Part shown: positions 19,205-30,000 of the stretch, in pieces
Numbering within the stretch: the stretch's first letter is position 1
Layout: each line of letters starts with the position of its first letter
DNA from: Phymatolithon calcareum
Taxonomy: Eukaryota > Rhodophyta > Florideophyceae > Hapalidiales
Length of the DNA stretch: 64,000 nucleotides
Assembly: GCA_977006965.1 (NCBI GenBank)
Contig: OZ345358.1
Span: 806,001 to 870,000 of the forward strand
Direction: 5' to 3'
Position numbers and translations under genes: made by a program
Notes under the pieces: model-generated
Database searches by the model: none
Told to the model about the DNA's origin: nothing
Seen by the model: only the letters and a program-made list of their open reading frames with translations

Positions 19205-20924
19205 TCAAATTTCCACTCCCTGTGACTTTAAGAATTCCTCTGCTTCGTGTCTCCAATACTCTGACACTCGCAGTTTCAACGCGAAAGCGTTTGCCATTCC
19301 TCGCAACAGTATCGAGACGCGTCCCACCATAATAAATTCGTCATTCACTTCGACCGGCGGGTCCGTCGCCTCAAGATACTCCAAAAATTTATGAACATTC
19401 ATTCCCATTGTCACGTCGTCCGTGTCACGATCATTCCAGAACGCACAAGTTCGCCAAATCACGTCCTTGTTCATGTGCTTCGTTTTGAAGCCGATCTCAT
19501 CCGTCATCAAACGCACGACCTCGTCCCGATCATCCCGATATAGCGCTAGTACAAGCTTCGCGTATATGATTCTGTCAGAGATTGACATTCGCTTAAATTG
19601 CCCATAGTCGATCAACCCCAGACGGCCATCAGGCATTAACAAAACGTTGCCCTGAAAGTGGTAGAAAGTAGAAAATCAAATATAGCTGTCAGACATTGCA
19701 TAGCGCATTTCGCTCGAGTCGCAATGACGCATAGATAAAATTACGTACAGGATGACAATCGGCATTAAAGGCGCCATCGAAAAAAATTTCATGTGCATGC
19801 ACGCGTAACAGGGTTTCCAGCATCGCGCCAAGATTCAAAGGAGCCTCGGTGTGCCAATATTCCCATCGCTCGAGCCGGAGTAATGGAACTACAGTCCAAT
19901 TGCCCAGCCAAAGCGCGGAATTGACAGCTGCATCGCGCGCCCAAAGTGCCCACGTCATTCCAGCCATTACACGGGCACTTTTACCAACATTCTTACGCTC
20001 GATGGCTCCGCTCGCCAAAAGCTCCTTCTGCTCTGCTTCCATTTCGCCGAAATCCTTGCCTTGTGCTTCGGCCATTCGCCGGTATTGGTTGCGGATGCCG
20101 TCGACCATACGCTCGCCAGGCAGATAAGTCATGACGAGAACACGCTTGGAGCATAATTCCGGAATGGGGCGGGGCACAGCGACGAGAGAGCGCCACTTGG
20201 AACTGCTGAGGTTGCCATGGACTATGGCGAGGTTATGAGCCTCGCCAAGATAGTCAAACTCCGTTTGAAACTGCTTCTTGATTTCTCGAAAATAGGGCGC
20301 GTTTTGCGGCATGAAATAGGTGCAAAACTTCTCCACGGTACCAATATCGCTCCGGAATTTTTCCTCAATCCCCGGAAACTGAACCTTGACCACGACTTCT
20401 TCACCTGTCTCACGTAATGTCGCGCGATGGACTTGACCAATGCTCGCGGCGCCGATAGGTTCGTCGTCAAAGGAGTCGAACACGTCAGCAATTGGGCGAC
20501 CGATTTCGGTCTCCACGGTGTCGCGTACATCTTTCAACGGCATTGTGCGTGGAGAATTATGCTGCAGACGTTTCGCCCAACGCATGTACTGATCCGGGAG
20601 AAATTCATCTCGCGTACTAACGGTCTGAGCAAGCTTATAGTAAAATCCTTGAAGATCCAGGGTGAGAGTTTCGATCTTCGGAGCGTATCGGTCGTTGAGC
20701 GGCTCGTAGTATTCGGCGGAGACGAGGTCGGAATTAGGTAGCGACGCGAGGCGACGTTCGACCAACTTGTAATGCAGGAAGACAGGCATTACTCCCCGCC
20801 AGAATTTTAACGTGCGCGCCATACCGGAGTCTGGGTACATGGCCACAGCAACACCGATTCCAACCGGGCTCGCAGCCGAGACGAGCAGGGTGCCTCGGAG
20901 GATCTGGCGGGCGTACGATACCAT
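19205..20924 (-). CDS. ABC1/ADCK (UbiB-type) atypical kinase, two exons
   Basis: Exon 1 is 20924-19749 and exon 2 is 19651-19205. The 97-bp GT-AG intron (19652-19748) splits the codons between HP and GN in phase 0. The 540-residue protein shows the ABC1 hallmarks: a KxGQ-type motif written KLAQ (97-100), the Ala-rich nucleotide loop IGAASIGQVH (157-166), the ATP lysine K180 in VVVKVQFPG, FNADCHPGN at the catalytic loop and LIDYGQ with metal-binding D407. A hydrophobic N-terminus (about 12-30) suggests organelle membrane association. The family supports coenzyme Q or plastid prenyl-lipid metabolism in mitochondria or plastids. Substrate is unknown. Oddities: Ala replaces Gly in KxGQ, Cys replaces the Pro of NADPHPGN, and DYG replaces DFG. 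About 150 residues follow the DYG, of normal length. Confidence 0.93.
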
Positions 20925-21874
20925 TTTGAAGCGTTGACAGCTTGGAGACCTGCGCTATGTGAGTCGCCGAGAGTGCATTGAAGACAAGAAGATTGGGAAC
21001 AGGAACAGTTAAGAAGCGCAGAGGTGGATCGATATTCCTATTCCATATGAGCAATTTGACATGGAAAAGTTGCTTCAGTGTGGGAGCCCGAGGGCTCAAA
21101 AAGCTTTGGAAATGCGGACATTTTCAACAGACATTCGAAGAGATATTATTGGGTGTTTTGTCAGGAGCTGTCCAATAGCGGCTTCGTATACGTCATCGAG
21201 TCCGAGAATAATTTGATGCCCCAAGGCATAATAAAAATAGCGGGTCAATTTCGTGACTTCTCACTGTCATGCAAGAACGAACGGTGTTATCGAGAATGAC
21301 ACCTCAGTTAAGATGTTCAAAAGGCCAAGAGATGCTGTCTAATATATGAGGCTTTGGGAGCTCTCAAAATAAAATCATCAAATATCCCATCAAGGAATTA
21401 TTGTCTTGTTGACTTGACTACGGTTGTCAAAGGCGGAGAGGGAAATATGTATGCAGTTCTCGAACCATGTCTTTCTGGAGCGACTCTTTTTTGGGCTAAC
21501 GGCGCCGAGCGACGCTCTAGCACCCATTACCATCGGGCTGTTACTCCGCCGATTTAATTTTCGCCTGATGGCATGGCACATTGCAAACTCCGACGAATAG
21601 AAACGCAAAATGGCCGCCTGCAATACACAGTTGAAAAACAGAACCGCATGGAAGCCATGCTTCATGGCCTATATGCAGCCGCAGAGCAGCACGCCGAGAA
21701 GGACATTTATCCTACTTTAAGTAGATATACGATATGCATTTAACGGTATCGACCGCCACACCATGCCCCAAGGCGCTGAAAAATTGCGCACGAGAGCTCT
21801 CAGGATGTGTGCATATCCTGTATGGACTTCCCTCATACCTGCAGATGCTCATAGAACTGACAGGGCAAACTGGA
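20925..21874. other. Mostly unassigned; includes a LINE-A tail at 21347-21389
   Basis: GAGGCTTTGGGAGCTCTCAAAATAAAATCATCAAATATCCC is a LINE-A 3' end in plus orientation without recognisable upstream body. The rest has short frames only; 21590-21874 is weakly coding-like but unidentified. Confidence 0.45.
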
Positions 21875-22581
21875 GAAGAAGAAAGGTAGCTATATATTTC
21901 TTTCTTTCTTTTACTGTGGGATTTCTCGAAGCTGATGGAACAACTCCGCATCCTTACGGCTCTAGTAGAACTTAACAGATAAGAGTGGTACTTGATGTCA
22001 CAACAGCTGTCCAAGCTACACAAAGTGCAGACCATGGTCCAGCTTAACATCCATATCGCTACGCAGCCAATCTTCATTCGCCGTCCTTCAAAGGGATGCC
22101 CGAGTTGGAAACCATTTAGGACGTTCACGGTAGCTAATCATCTCTCTGCCTTCTTTCATTTCCTTCTGTCTTCTCTCCCAGCTTCCTTGAGCGTTGCGGC
22201 ACACCACACAGGGCGGAATCCATATACTACCATACTACCAGAAGGCGATAGTCTTCTCCCCTGGGGATGCCGGAGCACAGCTCTTGTCATTTCAAAAAAC
22301 CCTGCTATGTAGCGGGGAAAAATTCCTGACTGAACTCTTGGCTCCTTCCTGTGACGCACAGGTGCACGGGTAGCCGGACCGGTTATCATAACTGGCCTGT
22401 ATCAAATCCGCTTAAATTCGCAAGATTTCTTGGAAATCCAGCGACGGCGGGGTTGGGTCTGGCATTTCGAGCGTGGCAAGTTCTCGATTTGCCGAGTCCC
22501 AGGCGAGCGCGTTCGTGATAGCGCCAGCCATTTCAGACGGAATTACTTCAAGAGGTTTTGGCGAGTTTTCTTTTTTTGTTG
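21875..22581 (-). mobile_element. LINE-G copy, 14-bp TSD
   Basis: The TSD CAGGGCAAACTGGA lies at 21861-21874 and 22582-22595. The body is about collinear with 42858-43644, and its tail is an AAAG repeat (plus strand TTTCTTTC). The minus strand ends a conserved coding segment ANRELATLEMPDPTPPSLDF...LRI before a long 3' UTR. Confidence 0.85.
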
Positions 22582-22639
22582 CAGGGCAAACTGGAACAGA
22601 TTTTATCCAAGATATTAAGACAGGGTTATCGAAAGACAA

Positions 22640-22881
22640 TCTATGACCGGAGGAATATGTCCTACTAGGAGAGCGCTTGATGAAGTCCTTACCGTGTTCC
22701 GGGGAGTCAATACCGGGACTGCAAACTGAATCCTACGTCAAGCTCAGCTGACTTCGCGTGACACACTATAGCGGAGCATGTTTCCCCCTCGAGATTCCAC
22801 GCTGATCCAGAGGTAGGTTTTGGTACCCCACCAGATGGCGTCGAACCCACTAGTCGAAAATCAAGTCAGACCCTTGCTATG
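22640..22881 (+). mobile_element. Degenerate LINE-D 3' region
   Basis: The order AGAGCGCTTGATGAAGTCCTTACC (RT C-terminus), CCCCCTCGAGA, CCAGAGGTAGGTTTTGGTA follows the LINE-D copy at 37640-37800. It also resembles 39655-39800 (CAGCTGACTTCGCGTG and CCCCACCAGA blocks). Confidence 0.5.
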
Positions 22882-23545
22882 GGCATATGTGTTGATTTAT
22901 TTTAAAAGCTCCCAAGGCCTCTCTTCAAGAGTAACAGGGCCGATTTTGCACGATTTTCTAAGCTAACGTAGTTTGACTATTCAGTATATCCTTGATTCGT
23001 ATTTCTCTCCCAACAAGTGCTCTAGTGAGTCGCTTACATTCATATTCAATTTCAGGACTAATCTTGGATTAAGATAGAATGCGTTGGAGCGCGACCAGCT
23101 CAATCATGGCTGTGACACCAAAGTATGCACCTAGTACTGATTTTCTCCAAAGAGGTGCTCTGTTGAATATCAGCCGTAGGCATCGCAACCGTGTCGACCT
23201 TTCTCTTACGCGAAGAACCACCGGTAGATTGTTCGAATCAGTTGGTATCTCGAGCGATCTGCCCTCTTCTTCCTTTGCCCATAACTCAATATTTCTTTTC
23301 GTCGCCCTTTCTTTGAGACTGAGCCCTCCTCCGCTTTATCGAGAGCTTGCTGCTGATCTTCATATTTCTTCAGGTACTCTTTGTCCTTGGTTGCCTCCTT
23401 AATGTCTTCATATCTTCCAGAATACTCATCTGCCTCATCGAGGCGCTTCTTTTGTCTCACTAGACTCGCAGAAAAACCTTTCTGCTTGGTGTCTTTTCCT
23501 CATGGCTGGTGGTTCAAGTCGGAAGAGAACTCGCATTCTACCATG
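22882..23545 (-). mobile_element. LINE-A copy
   Basis: Tail at the left (GTTGATTTATTTTAAAAGCTCCCAAG), RT C-terminus on the minus strand, including RQKKRLDEADEYSGRYEDIKEATKD, matching LINE-A residues at 10930-11010. Frameshifted. Confidence 0.8.
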
Positions 23546-23552
23546 GCGGTGC

Positions 23553-24000
23553 CGGTATATTTGATGATTTTATTTTGAGAGCTCCCAAAAGCCTCACCTT
23601 GGAGTAACGGGGCAGCTCTTGCGATAATCTCTAAGCTAAAGTCGTCTGGCTACTCAAAACGTTCTTGATTCGTAATTCTCTCCCAACATGAGCTCCTGTG
23701 AGTCTCTTGCACTCAAACTCAATTTCTGCACTCATCTTCGACGACGCTAGAGTACGTTCTAAGGCGACTAGTTCGATCAACGCGGTAATCCCACATTGGG
23801 CACCCGATACTGATTTCCTCCAAAGGGCTGCTCGGTTGAATGTCAACCTTAGGCACCTTAAACGTTCTTTCTCCTATGTAAAGGATCTCTGGTAGCGTGC
23901 CTTCAATAGGAATCTTCATTGATCTGCCTTCTTCTTCCTTTTCCCATGCATTAATTGTTTCTTTTCTCCCCCTCTTCTTCGTGACAGATCCCTCCTGTGC
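23553..24000 (-). mobile_element. LINE-A copy, shorter, abutting the previous one
   Basis: The tail (ATTTGATGATTTTATTTTGAGAGCTCCC) and C-terminus ending RELRIKNVLSSQTTLA are nearly those of 10473-11517. It is truncated at about 24000, where LINE-C sequence begins. Confidence 0.82.
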
Positions 24001-24740
24001 ACTTCCTTGATGGCGCTGTCCATGGTGTTATTTGCATAGCGTACTCCCAACGTGGCTGGATTAATGCCTTGTATACCTGGTATAGAACCGATCATCACAG
24101 CGGCTGCCATACAGCTGACCGGAAATGCGTGGTTCAGGTAGGGAGCAAGTGGTTGCTTTAAGTGGCTGCTCAATCGGTTGCTTCCTTTCTTGGAGGTCAG
24201 CAGGAGCCGCCTAAGTACTAAACACAGACGTCAATCTTACACTGCAAGGACCATGCCATGGGTGCGTAAGCGGATACTCACATGGAGAGGCCAGGCAACT
24301 TACCGAAACAGGAAGGCCCATAGTAAGACAGGGGTAATGCATACATCACGAGCCGGTTAATCTTGGGGGGTCAAGGAAATGGAAAAGAAGGCAACACTGA
24401 TGAGATGGCAACTCGAGGCTCGCTCACGAGCAGTCCTCGTATGAGGCGCTCAAGGCAAGTAAGAGAAGGAGAACGGTGGTGAGGCGGGTGCTTGCTTGTT
24501 TGCGGACACTGTCCGAACATGAAATGCTCCTGAGACGACGCCGAGATTAAAGTACTGTACGTATTCGTGGTAGCGAAAAACCGGGGGACAGGAAGAGTTT
24601 TGTCGTACAGCTTGCACAGCAAGCAACATGGAAGGGCTTGACAGACTTCTGCGGACCAATACTAACGACATTTCGGCAAATGGTAGAGTCCCGCGATCTG
24701 CACCTGGATGCACTTACGTATGCCAATTCCCTTTCATGAA
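24001..24740 (-). mobile_element. LINE-C fragment with a 0.6-kb unidentified insert
   Basis: 24001-24083 and 24706-24740 match contiguous LINE-C sequence at 38710-38825 (GTGGCTGGATTAATGCC, then ATGCACTTACGTATGCCAATTCCC). The 24084-24705 insert between them is not related to any other repeat here; a short ACCTGG lies at both joints. Confidence 0.6.
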
Positions 24741-24808
24741 AGTCCACTGTTACGCGTGACATCCAACATCGGCAGTGCAATTCATCTACTTTATATTACA
24801 GTAAAATA

Positions 24809-25644
24809 CAGTCAACCCCTCGATAACTGGATGGCTTCGGTCGGGGAGTCAGAAATCCATATATCGAGGATAAATTTCAATAGTTGCAATTGTTGCCGGC
24901 ATTAGGCTCGTGGGAACTGTCCGGCCCGGAACTGCAACATCAGTGGAGGATCATGGACACTGATGTATTAGTGTATATCTGCGTAACTGTTTCGCATGCG
25001 TACAATATGAACCAAGTGTGGCAGATAAAGTGCTTGAAGCGTATATAAGGTTGGAGAATCTTATGAGCCGTCAGATGGTATCACGCTTTTGGAACGGCGG
25101 TCAGAGTTGGGAATATGGACGCCATTGGCAGCGAAAGACTTCACGCAGAGGATACAGAGGAGCTAGTCACACTGGATGATGGAACAATAAGCCCAGAAAC
25201 GCCTGGAGCGCTTTTCGAAGATGGCGACGGACCGACCGGAAAATCACGAAAGTAGATGGTGGCTTCGCAGATAACAGAGATACAAAGGGGCTTGCGCAGG
25301 CCCGATGTACCAGGGATAACTGGTAATCGCATGCTAATTGCCGACATTCTTGCTTACGCTGAAAACCCGGAGTACAAAGCAGAGGTTGGTGATGCAATTG
25401 TAGAAATTCTCACATTTGCAGTAGTGGTAACGTGCAGAATATGCTCCGTGGCATGTACTCAATATTTTATACATTTTTAAGGTATGCGCCGTGCATCGGC
25501 AGTCAGGATATTCTTCTAAGTGAGTATGCTGAAAATATTAAAATTTCGATAAATTTTGGGCTAAACGGTATTCGTGGACGCACGCAATATTCTAAAAACG
25601 GAGGTTATGCGCTTAAAGAGGATCCAGTTATCGACGGTTGACTG
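24809..25644. mobile_element. Pogo/Tigger-like DNA transposon remnant
   Basis: Terminal inverted repeats of about 22-24 bp (CAGTCAACC, then TCGATAACTGGAT at the left; the complement at 25621-25644) flanked by TA on both sides (24807-24808, 25645-25646). Termini of this form are typical of pogo/Tigger members of Tc1/mariner. The 836-bp interior has no intact transposase and only short frames, so the copy is non-autonomous. Confidence 0.75.
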
Positions 25645-25655
25645 TACTGGACAGA

Positions 25656-26828
25656 ATGCCCGAGCTCCCTGCCATCCGCGATGGCGCCCGTGCTCCTCAT
25701 GCGCTCGGCGCCCGCCCCCACCCGAGCCCCGCTGACACCGTCCTCGCTCTCACCACGGAATTCTTCCAATTCTTCAGCCACCTGCGTATCAAATTCGGTG
25801 ATAATCTCCCAGATTTCCACGACCCCGCTGCAGTGTCCACTTTCGCCCGTACGGCCCGCCGCCAGGGTGGTCATCCAGAGGCAGTTGGCGCGGCGTTGAC
25901 GGTCGTTGACTCATGGGCCTCCATGCTCAACGCCGTTCACGCCCGCCCGACTCCTCGTGCACCCGCTCCCGACCAACCCCGCGCGGCCAACGCGCAACTA
26001 ACTTGGGCGCAGATTGCCACCGCTACTGTCCCATTCTCAGTTCCCCCAGTCCCTGTTGCGCCTGACACGGCTGCGCAGCCTGTCAACATCCCTGACAACG
26101 CCCACATGTCCCGCCGCGACCTTGATGCTTTTGAAAATGCTGCATCCACGGCCTTCGGAGATCGCGAACCCACGATCTCACACCTCTGCTTCCCTGGACA
26201 GCCTGTCGCTCGAACGTCAGCGATCAGACTTGCCCTCGCTCAGGGAGGCTTACATTCTGTCCCCACTGTTGTCATCGCTGCCCCTGAGGGCGATGGCGTC
26301 TACGTCCTTGCGGACGAAGGCACCCACGTTCACATCCCGACATGTTATGAAAATTTCAAAAAAGCAAATAATCGCTTTCTACCCCACGTCATCACTCCCG
26401 CCGCTGTCTTTTCCAAATCTGTACCACTGGCCAACGGAGCTCTGAACGAGGCCGGGAAAGCCACCCTTCGTCTAACTGTCCAGCGAGAGATCTCGCGTCT
26501 CCGTGACCTCAAATGGCGTCCCAAGCCCCGATTCATTAGCGCGCTCACTGCTCTACACCGTTCTCTCGCACCAGTAGGCTCCGAGGATCTGTCTCTTGAG
26601 ACCATTGCTGCAGCTGAATCTGGCACTCAAGGGTGCACGAACCAACCGCCTGGACCTCCCGTACCACCTCCCATCGGTGTACACCCGGATCCCTCACAGG
26701 CTGCATCCACCTCAAACCGATTCTCCGCCCTCGTGTCCCCCGACGTCCCCATGCCAGCTGTGGAGGAGGAGGACGACGTCGTTGGAACACGCGCCGCTAA
26801 GAAGCCACGAGAAGCTCGGAAACCCTAA
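25656..26828 (+). CDS. Retroelement ORF1, unknown function
   Basis: The ORF has 390 codons from the first ATG (the frame is open slightly further upstream). The N-terminal half is Ala/Pro-rich and low in complexity; the centre has a more globular segment (SHLCFPGQPVARTSAIRLAL, later VLADEGTHVHIPTCYENF); the C-terminus is basic. No RNA-recognition motif, coiled coil or zinc knuckle could be recognised. By position it should be the nucleic-acid-binding ORF1 of the element. It overlaps ORF2 by 233 bp in a different frame. Confidence 0.6.
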   Translation: MPELPAIRDGARAPHALGARPHPSPADTVLALTTEFFQFFSHLRIKFGDNLPDFHDPAAVSTFARTARRQGGHPEAVGAALTVVDSWASMLNAVHARPTPRAPAPDQPRAANAQLTWAQIATATVPFSVPPVPVAPDTAAQPVNIPDNAHMSRRDLDAFENAASTAFGDREPTISHLCFPGQPVARTSAIRLALAQGGLHSVPTVVIAAPEGDGVYVLADEGTHVHIPTCYENFKKANNRFLPHVITPAAVFSKSVPLANGALNEAGKATLRLTVQREISRLRDLKWRPKPRFISALTALHRSLAPVGSEDLSLETIAAAESGTQGCTNQPPGPPVPPPIGVHPDPSQAASTSNRFSALVSPDVPMPAVEEEDDVVGTRAAKKPREARKP

Positions 26829-29800
26829 CCCGCCCACTCAGAACTTCCCATCCAACCCTGCCCTTCCTATCTCTTCCTCCTGCCCTACTTCTATTCCCGT
26901 CACCACTTCCCTTCTCCGCACCACAGTACGCACTATACCCTCTGTCCGAGCTGTTGCGGCACGCGAGATAAGCGTTGCTATTGCAATGCAAATGAGACGA
27001 GTCCTGAATGCTGTATCACCTTCCGACGGCATAAACCAAGTCAATGCACTCCTATCCATCCCAAAGCTCGCACTCAGGCGTTCACCGCCCAAAGGTAGGC
27101 ACCGTCGCTCCCTGTCCGCCCAACAAGATGTATCCATAGTCCGCCTCGACATGGTGAAGGCCGCAGCCTGGACCTCACTTCACAGCCTGCTCAAGGATGA
27201 AAGTGCAGCTTCTAGTACGGCCCGCACTATCTCCCTCCCACTCCCCGACGCCACAGATCGCGACTGTGGGGTGACTGCACACCGCATCCGGAAGGCCACG
27301 CGCCAGGCCCTGAACGGGGATCTCTCAAAGGCTCTCCAAACACTGGACCACAGGCCTCTGGCATCCACCTCTGACCCAGCCGTCATAGCGGTACTACGTC
27401 AAAAACATCCTTCCTCCCCAGCTCCCGTACGAGGCCGCCTTTACGACATTGACGCACTCCCGGTGTCATATATCCTCACACAGGACGATGTGTCTAATGC
27501 CCTGTCGAAATTCAGCCCTAGCTCCGGGGCCGGACCTGATGGATTGTACCCCGCCGTCCTGCGCGCTGCCTTTAACGCCACTGACAGGATATCTAATTCT
27601 GCAGAGGCTACATTGCGCAACACACTCCTGCCTTTTCTGCAAAGGATGATACAAGGAGGCCTCCCTACCGCATCTGCTCCCATGCTTGCAGGAGCGAACC
27701 TAATTGCAATACAAGAAAATTGTGACGCGGGACCACGAAAGCTTCGTCCCATAGCAATAGGGAACGTTTACCGCCGCCTCGCCGGTCGCATCTTGGCCAA
27801 GAAAGCTGCCAACGGCGGCCAACTGAAAGCTTACCTCAAGCACCAGCTCGCCGTCGGCACTAAAGGTGGAATAGAAGCTGCCATGCACTCCACCCGGCAC
27901 GTTGTGCGCAAGTTGGGGAACGATCCTTCATTTGTCCTCCTTTCAGTTGACCTGTCCAACGCCTTCAATACTTGCTGCCGACAAACGTTTCTTGACTCTG
28001 TCATCCTTAATGTCCCCAGGCTGGCCCGATTCGTCCATTACCTCTACAGCGAAGATTCTCCTCTCTTCTGTGGCGAGGACATCATATGGTCCAAAGCGGG
28101 CACACAACAGGGCGACCCGCTAGGTATGCTTCTCTTTTGCCTCGTCCTGCAGCCAGTGATCGACTCTCTTCAAGAACAATTCGACCTCCCTCTCCACGTC
28201 TGGTACGCAGACGATGGGTCCATTGTTGCCCCAGTGCACCTCGCACGCACAATGCTCTGCACGCTGGCGAAAGAGTGTGCCAAGTACGGCCTGACACTGA
28301 ACCTTCTCAAAACCCGGGCATGGTGGCCCACAATGACGAGCGACTACCTGCGCCAGCTTCCCTGTGCCCTCCAATGGGACTCTGAAAGGAAACCGAATAC
28401 TGGAATTACGCTGTTTGGCGCCGCAATTGGCACAGACGGATACGAAGCTGCCGCTCTTGATACGCGCTCCAAGGAAGTTCAGAAGTTATTGGAGAACATA
28501 TCCCTGATACGCCACCCCCAGGTCGGCTACCGACTGCAACGATACTGTGCTAGCCACCCTAACGTAGTCTACACTCTCCGATGCCAGCCCCCTTCACCAC
28601 TTGCGCTGTCATGTGAAACGCTCGACAAAATCTTCGCTGAGGGATTCGCTCATGTGCATAGGCTTCCGGTGGAACAACTCGCAGCTGGTACCACGGCAAG
28701 AAGACTACTACACCTCCCCATTCGGAAAGCAGGAATGGGCCTTCTATCCTCCTCCACCACACGGCACGCCGCTTACATTGCCTCCGTTGTGGACACGACA
28801 GAGCTAGTTACTGAACTTCTGGCACAGGCACCCCCTTACTCTCCAATTGACGCTCTTCATCCAGTCATGAGCCAGATGCATTCTGAAGTCGCGGATATCT
28901 CTAGCGATCCGAAATATTGGATTCCAAACTTGCTAGCGCGATCTTCCGCCAAGAGATCTGATGGGTTTAACCCATCAACACAGAGATTCCTTCTCGACGC
29001 CGTTCACAACGTGTCATTTGATTCCCTTCTTCCGCCTCGCCGACCCATGCACTTCCCACGCCCCACTAGCTTCTCGGGAATCCAGCACCATGAGTTGCAA
29101 ACATTGCGTGCGCATATGCTCCAGAACGCCACAGAGGACGCCAGCAGAGTTCTCACCATGACGCCAAGCCTCCGAATGCGAACCAGGCTCACACCGGCCA
29201 TCTGGAAAACGACGATACAGCGGCGTCTCCGCCTCCCCCTATTCCCCTCCTCAACACCGCAACACCCCACTTGGTGTCCCTACTGTACCACATACACACG
29301 GCATGGGAACGAGAACCCCTTGCGGAAAAGACGGCACATTGATATCTCGAAGCGTAGACGTAACTCACAAGACTCGCAACGACTTAACGTCTACGGGGAT
29401 CACGCAAGTGTATGCAACAGGGGGAGCACTGGCTACACAAGACGACACAACAGCCTGCTGAGCAGCATCGCATACATCCTCTACGGAGGAAATCAGTCTG
29501 AAATGAAATACACATTTGAACCCAAACGCGTTACTGGCGAGGCCCGGCGGCGACCGGACCTCCTAATCGAACCACGTGCTCATGGGGCAGGGAATTTAAA
29601 TAACCACGTTGCGGTAGACGTAACGTTCACCAGCCCATATGCCCCATGCAGCCTTCCGCAGACTACGAAGGACACAACGTCAATACTAGTCCGATTAGAT
29701 GACGCAAAAACCGCCAAGTACGCACCTGTTCTCAAGAATCGGATTCCGCCTGTGCAGTTCTTTCCGTTCGCCGCGACTACCAACGCCGTTCTCAGCCCTA

Positions 29801-29991
29801 GCGCGCACGATCTGATCGAGAAACGTGCAAGACAGAGAGCATGCACTAGCGCGCTCCCTGAAAGTGTGCTCAGAGAAATATTTGTTACGCAAATTACGTG
29901 CGCCATACACGAATACGTGAGCCTGGCAATCAATGCACGGAGACCTAGGACCGAACGTCCAGAGGCCTGGCCTCCGGACCCCGGTGACTGA
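26596..29991 (+). CDS. Reverse transcriptase with C-terminal zinc-knuckle/nuclease-like module
   Basis: The frame is open for 1131 codons. RT motifs in order: GAGPDGLYPAVL (about residue 311), LRPIAIGNVYRRLAGRILA, LLSVDLSNAFNT (motif A, about 451), AGTQQGDPLG (motif B, about 501), WYADDG (motif C, about 536). The C-terminus has CPYC, then GDHASVC and RRHN (Cys/His knuckle, about 894-945), followed by RRPDLLIEP and VAVDVTFTSP (about 985-1010), which resembles the P-D...D-hxVDV core of a PD-(D/E)XK restriction-like endonuclease of R2/CRE/NeSL-type elements. There is no apurinic endonuclease domain. The overlap with ORF1 (+1 relative frame) means the true start is uncertain: the first 70 or so codons shadow ORF1, so translation could begin near 26800 or by +1 frameshifting. 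Confidence 0.9.
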   Translation: MRPLLQLNLALKGARTNRLDLPYHLPSVYTRIPHRLHPPQTDSPPSCPPTSPCQLWRRRTTSLEHAPLRSHEKLGNPNPPTQNFPSNPALPISSSCPTSIPVTTSLLRTTVRTIPSVRAVAAREISVAIAMQMRRVLNAVSPSDGINQVNALLSIPKLALRRSPPKGRHRRSLSAQQDVSIVRLDMVKAAAWTSLHSLLKDESAASSTARTISLPLPDATDRDCGVTAHRIRKATRQALNGDLSKALQTLDHRPLASTSDPAVIAVLRQKHPSSPAPVRGRLYDIDALPVSYILTQDDVSNALSKFSPSSGAGPDGLYPAVLRAAFNATDRISNSAEATLRNTLLPFLQRMIQGGLPTASAPMLAGANLIAIQENCDAGPRKLRPIAIGNVYRRLAGRILAKKAANGGQLKAYLKHQLAVGTKGGIEAAMHSTRHVVRKLGNDPSFVLLSVDLSNAFNTCCRQTFLDSVILNVPRLARFVHYLYSEDSPLFCGEDIIWSKAGTQQGDPLGMLLFCLVLQPVIDSLQEQFDLPLHVWYADDGSIVAPVHLARTMLCTLAKECAKYGLTLNLLKTRAWWPTMTSDYLRQLPCALQWDSERKPNTGITLFGAAIGTDGYEAAALDTRSKEVQKLLENISLIRHPQVGYRLQRYCASHPNVVYTLRCQPPSPLALSCETLDKIFAEGFAHVHRLPVEQLAAGTTARRLLHLPIRKAGMGLLSSSTTRHAAYIASVVDTTELVTELLAQAPPYSPIDALHPVMSQMHSEVADISSDPKYWIPNLLARSSAKRSDGFNPSTQRFLLDAVHNVSFDSLLPPRRPMHFPRPTSFSGIQHHELQTLRAHMLQNATEDASRVLTMTPSLRMRTRLTPAIWKTTIQRRLRLPLFPSSTPQHPTWCPYCTTYTRHGNENPLRKRRHIDISKRRRNSQDSQRLNVYGDHASVCNRGSTGYTRRHNSLLSSIAYILYGGNQSEMKYTFEPKRVTGEARRRPDLLIEPRAHGAGNLNNHVAVDVTFTSPYAPCSLPQTTKDTTSILVRLDDAKTAKYAPVLKNRIPPVQFFPFAATTNAVLSPSAHDLIEKRARQRACTSALPESVLREIFVTQITCAIHEYVSLAINARRPRTERPEAWPPDPGD

Positions 29992-30000
29992 TACTTAGGA

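Larger units (their letters stand above)
25647..30000 (+). mobile_element. Non-LTR retroelement with two overlapping ORFs
   Basis: It holds ORF1 (25656-26828) and ORF2 (to 29991), both uninterrupted, and is visibly richer in G+C than the flanks. It starts within a few bases of the right terminus of the pogo-like element. No TSD or poly(A) tail was found, so the ends are approximate. It is the only element here with a complete RT. Confidence 0.85.
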
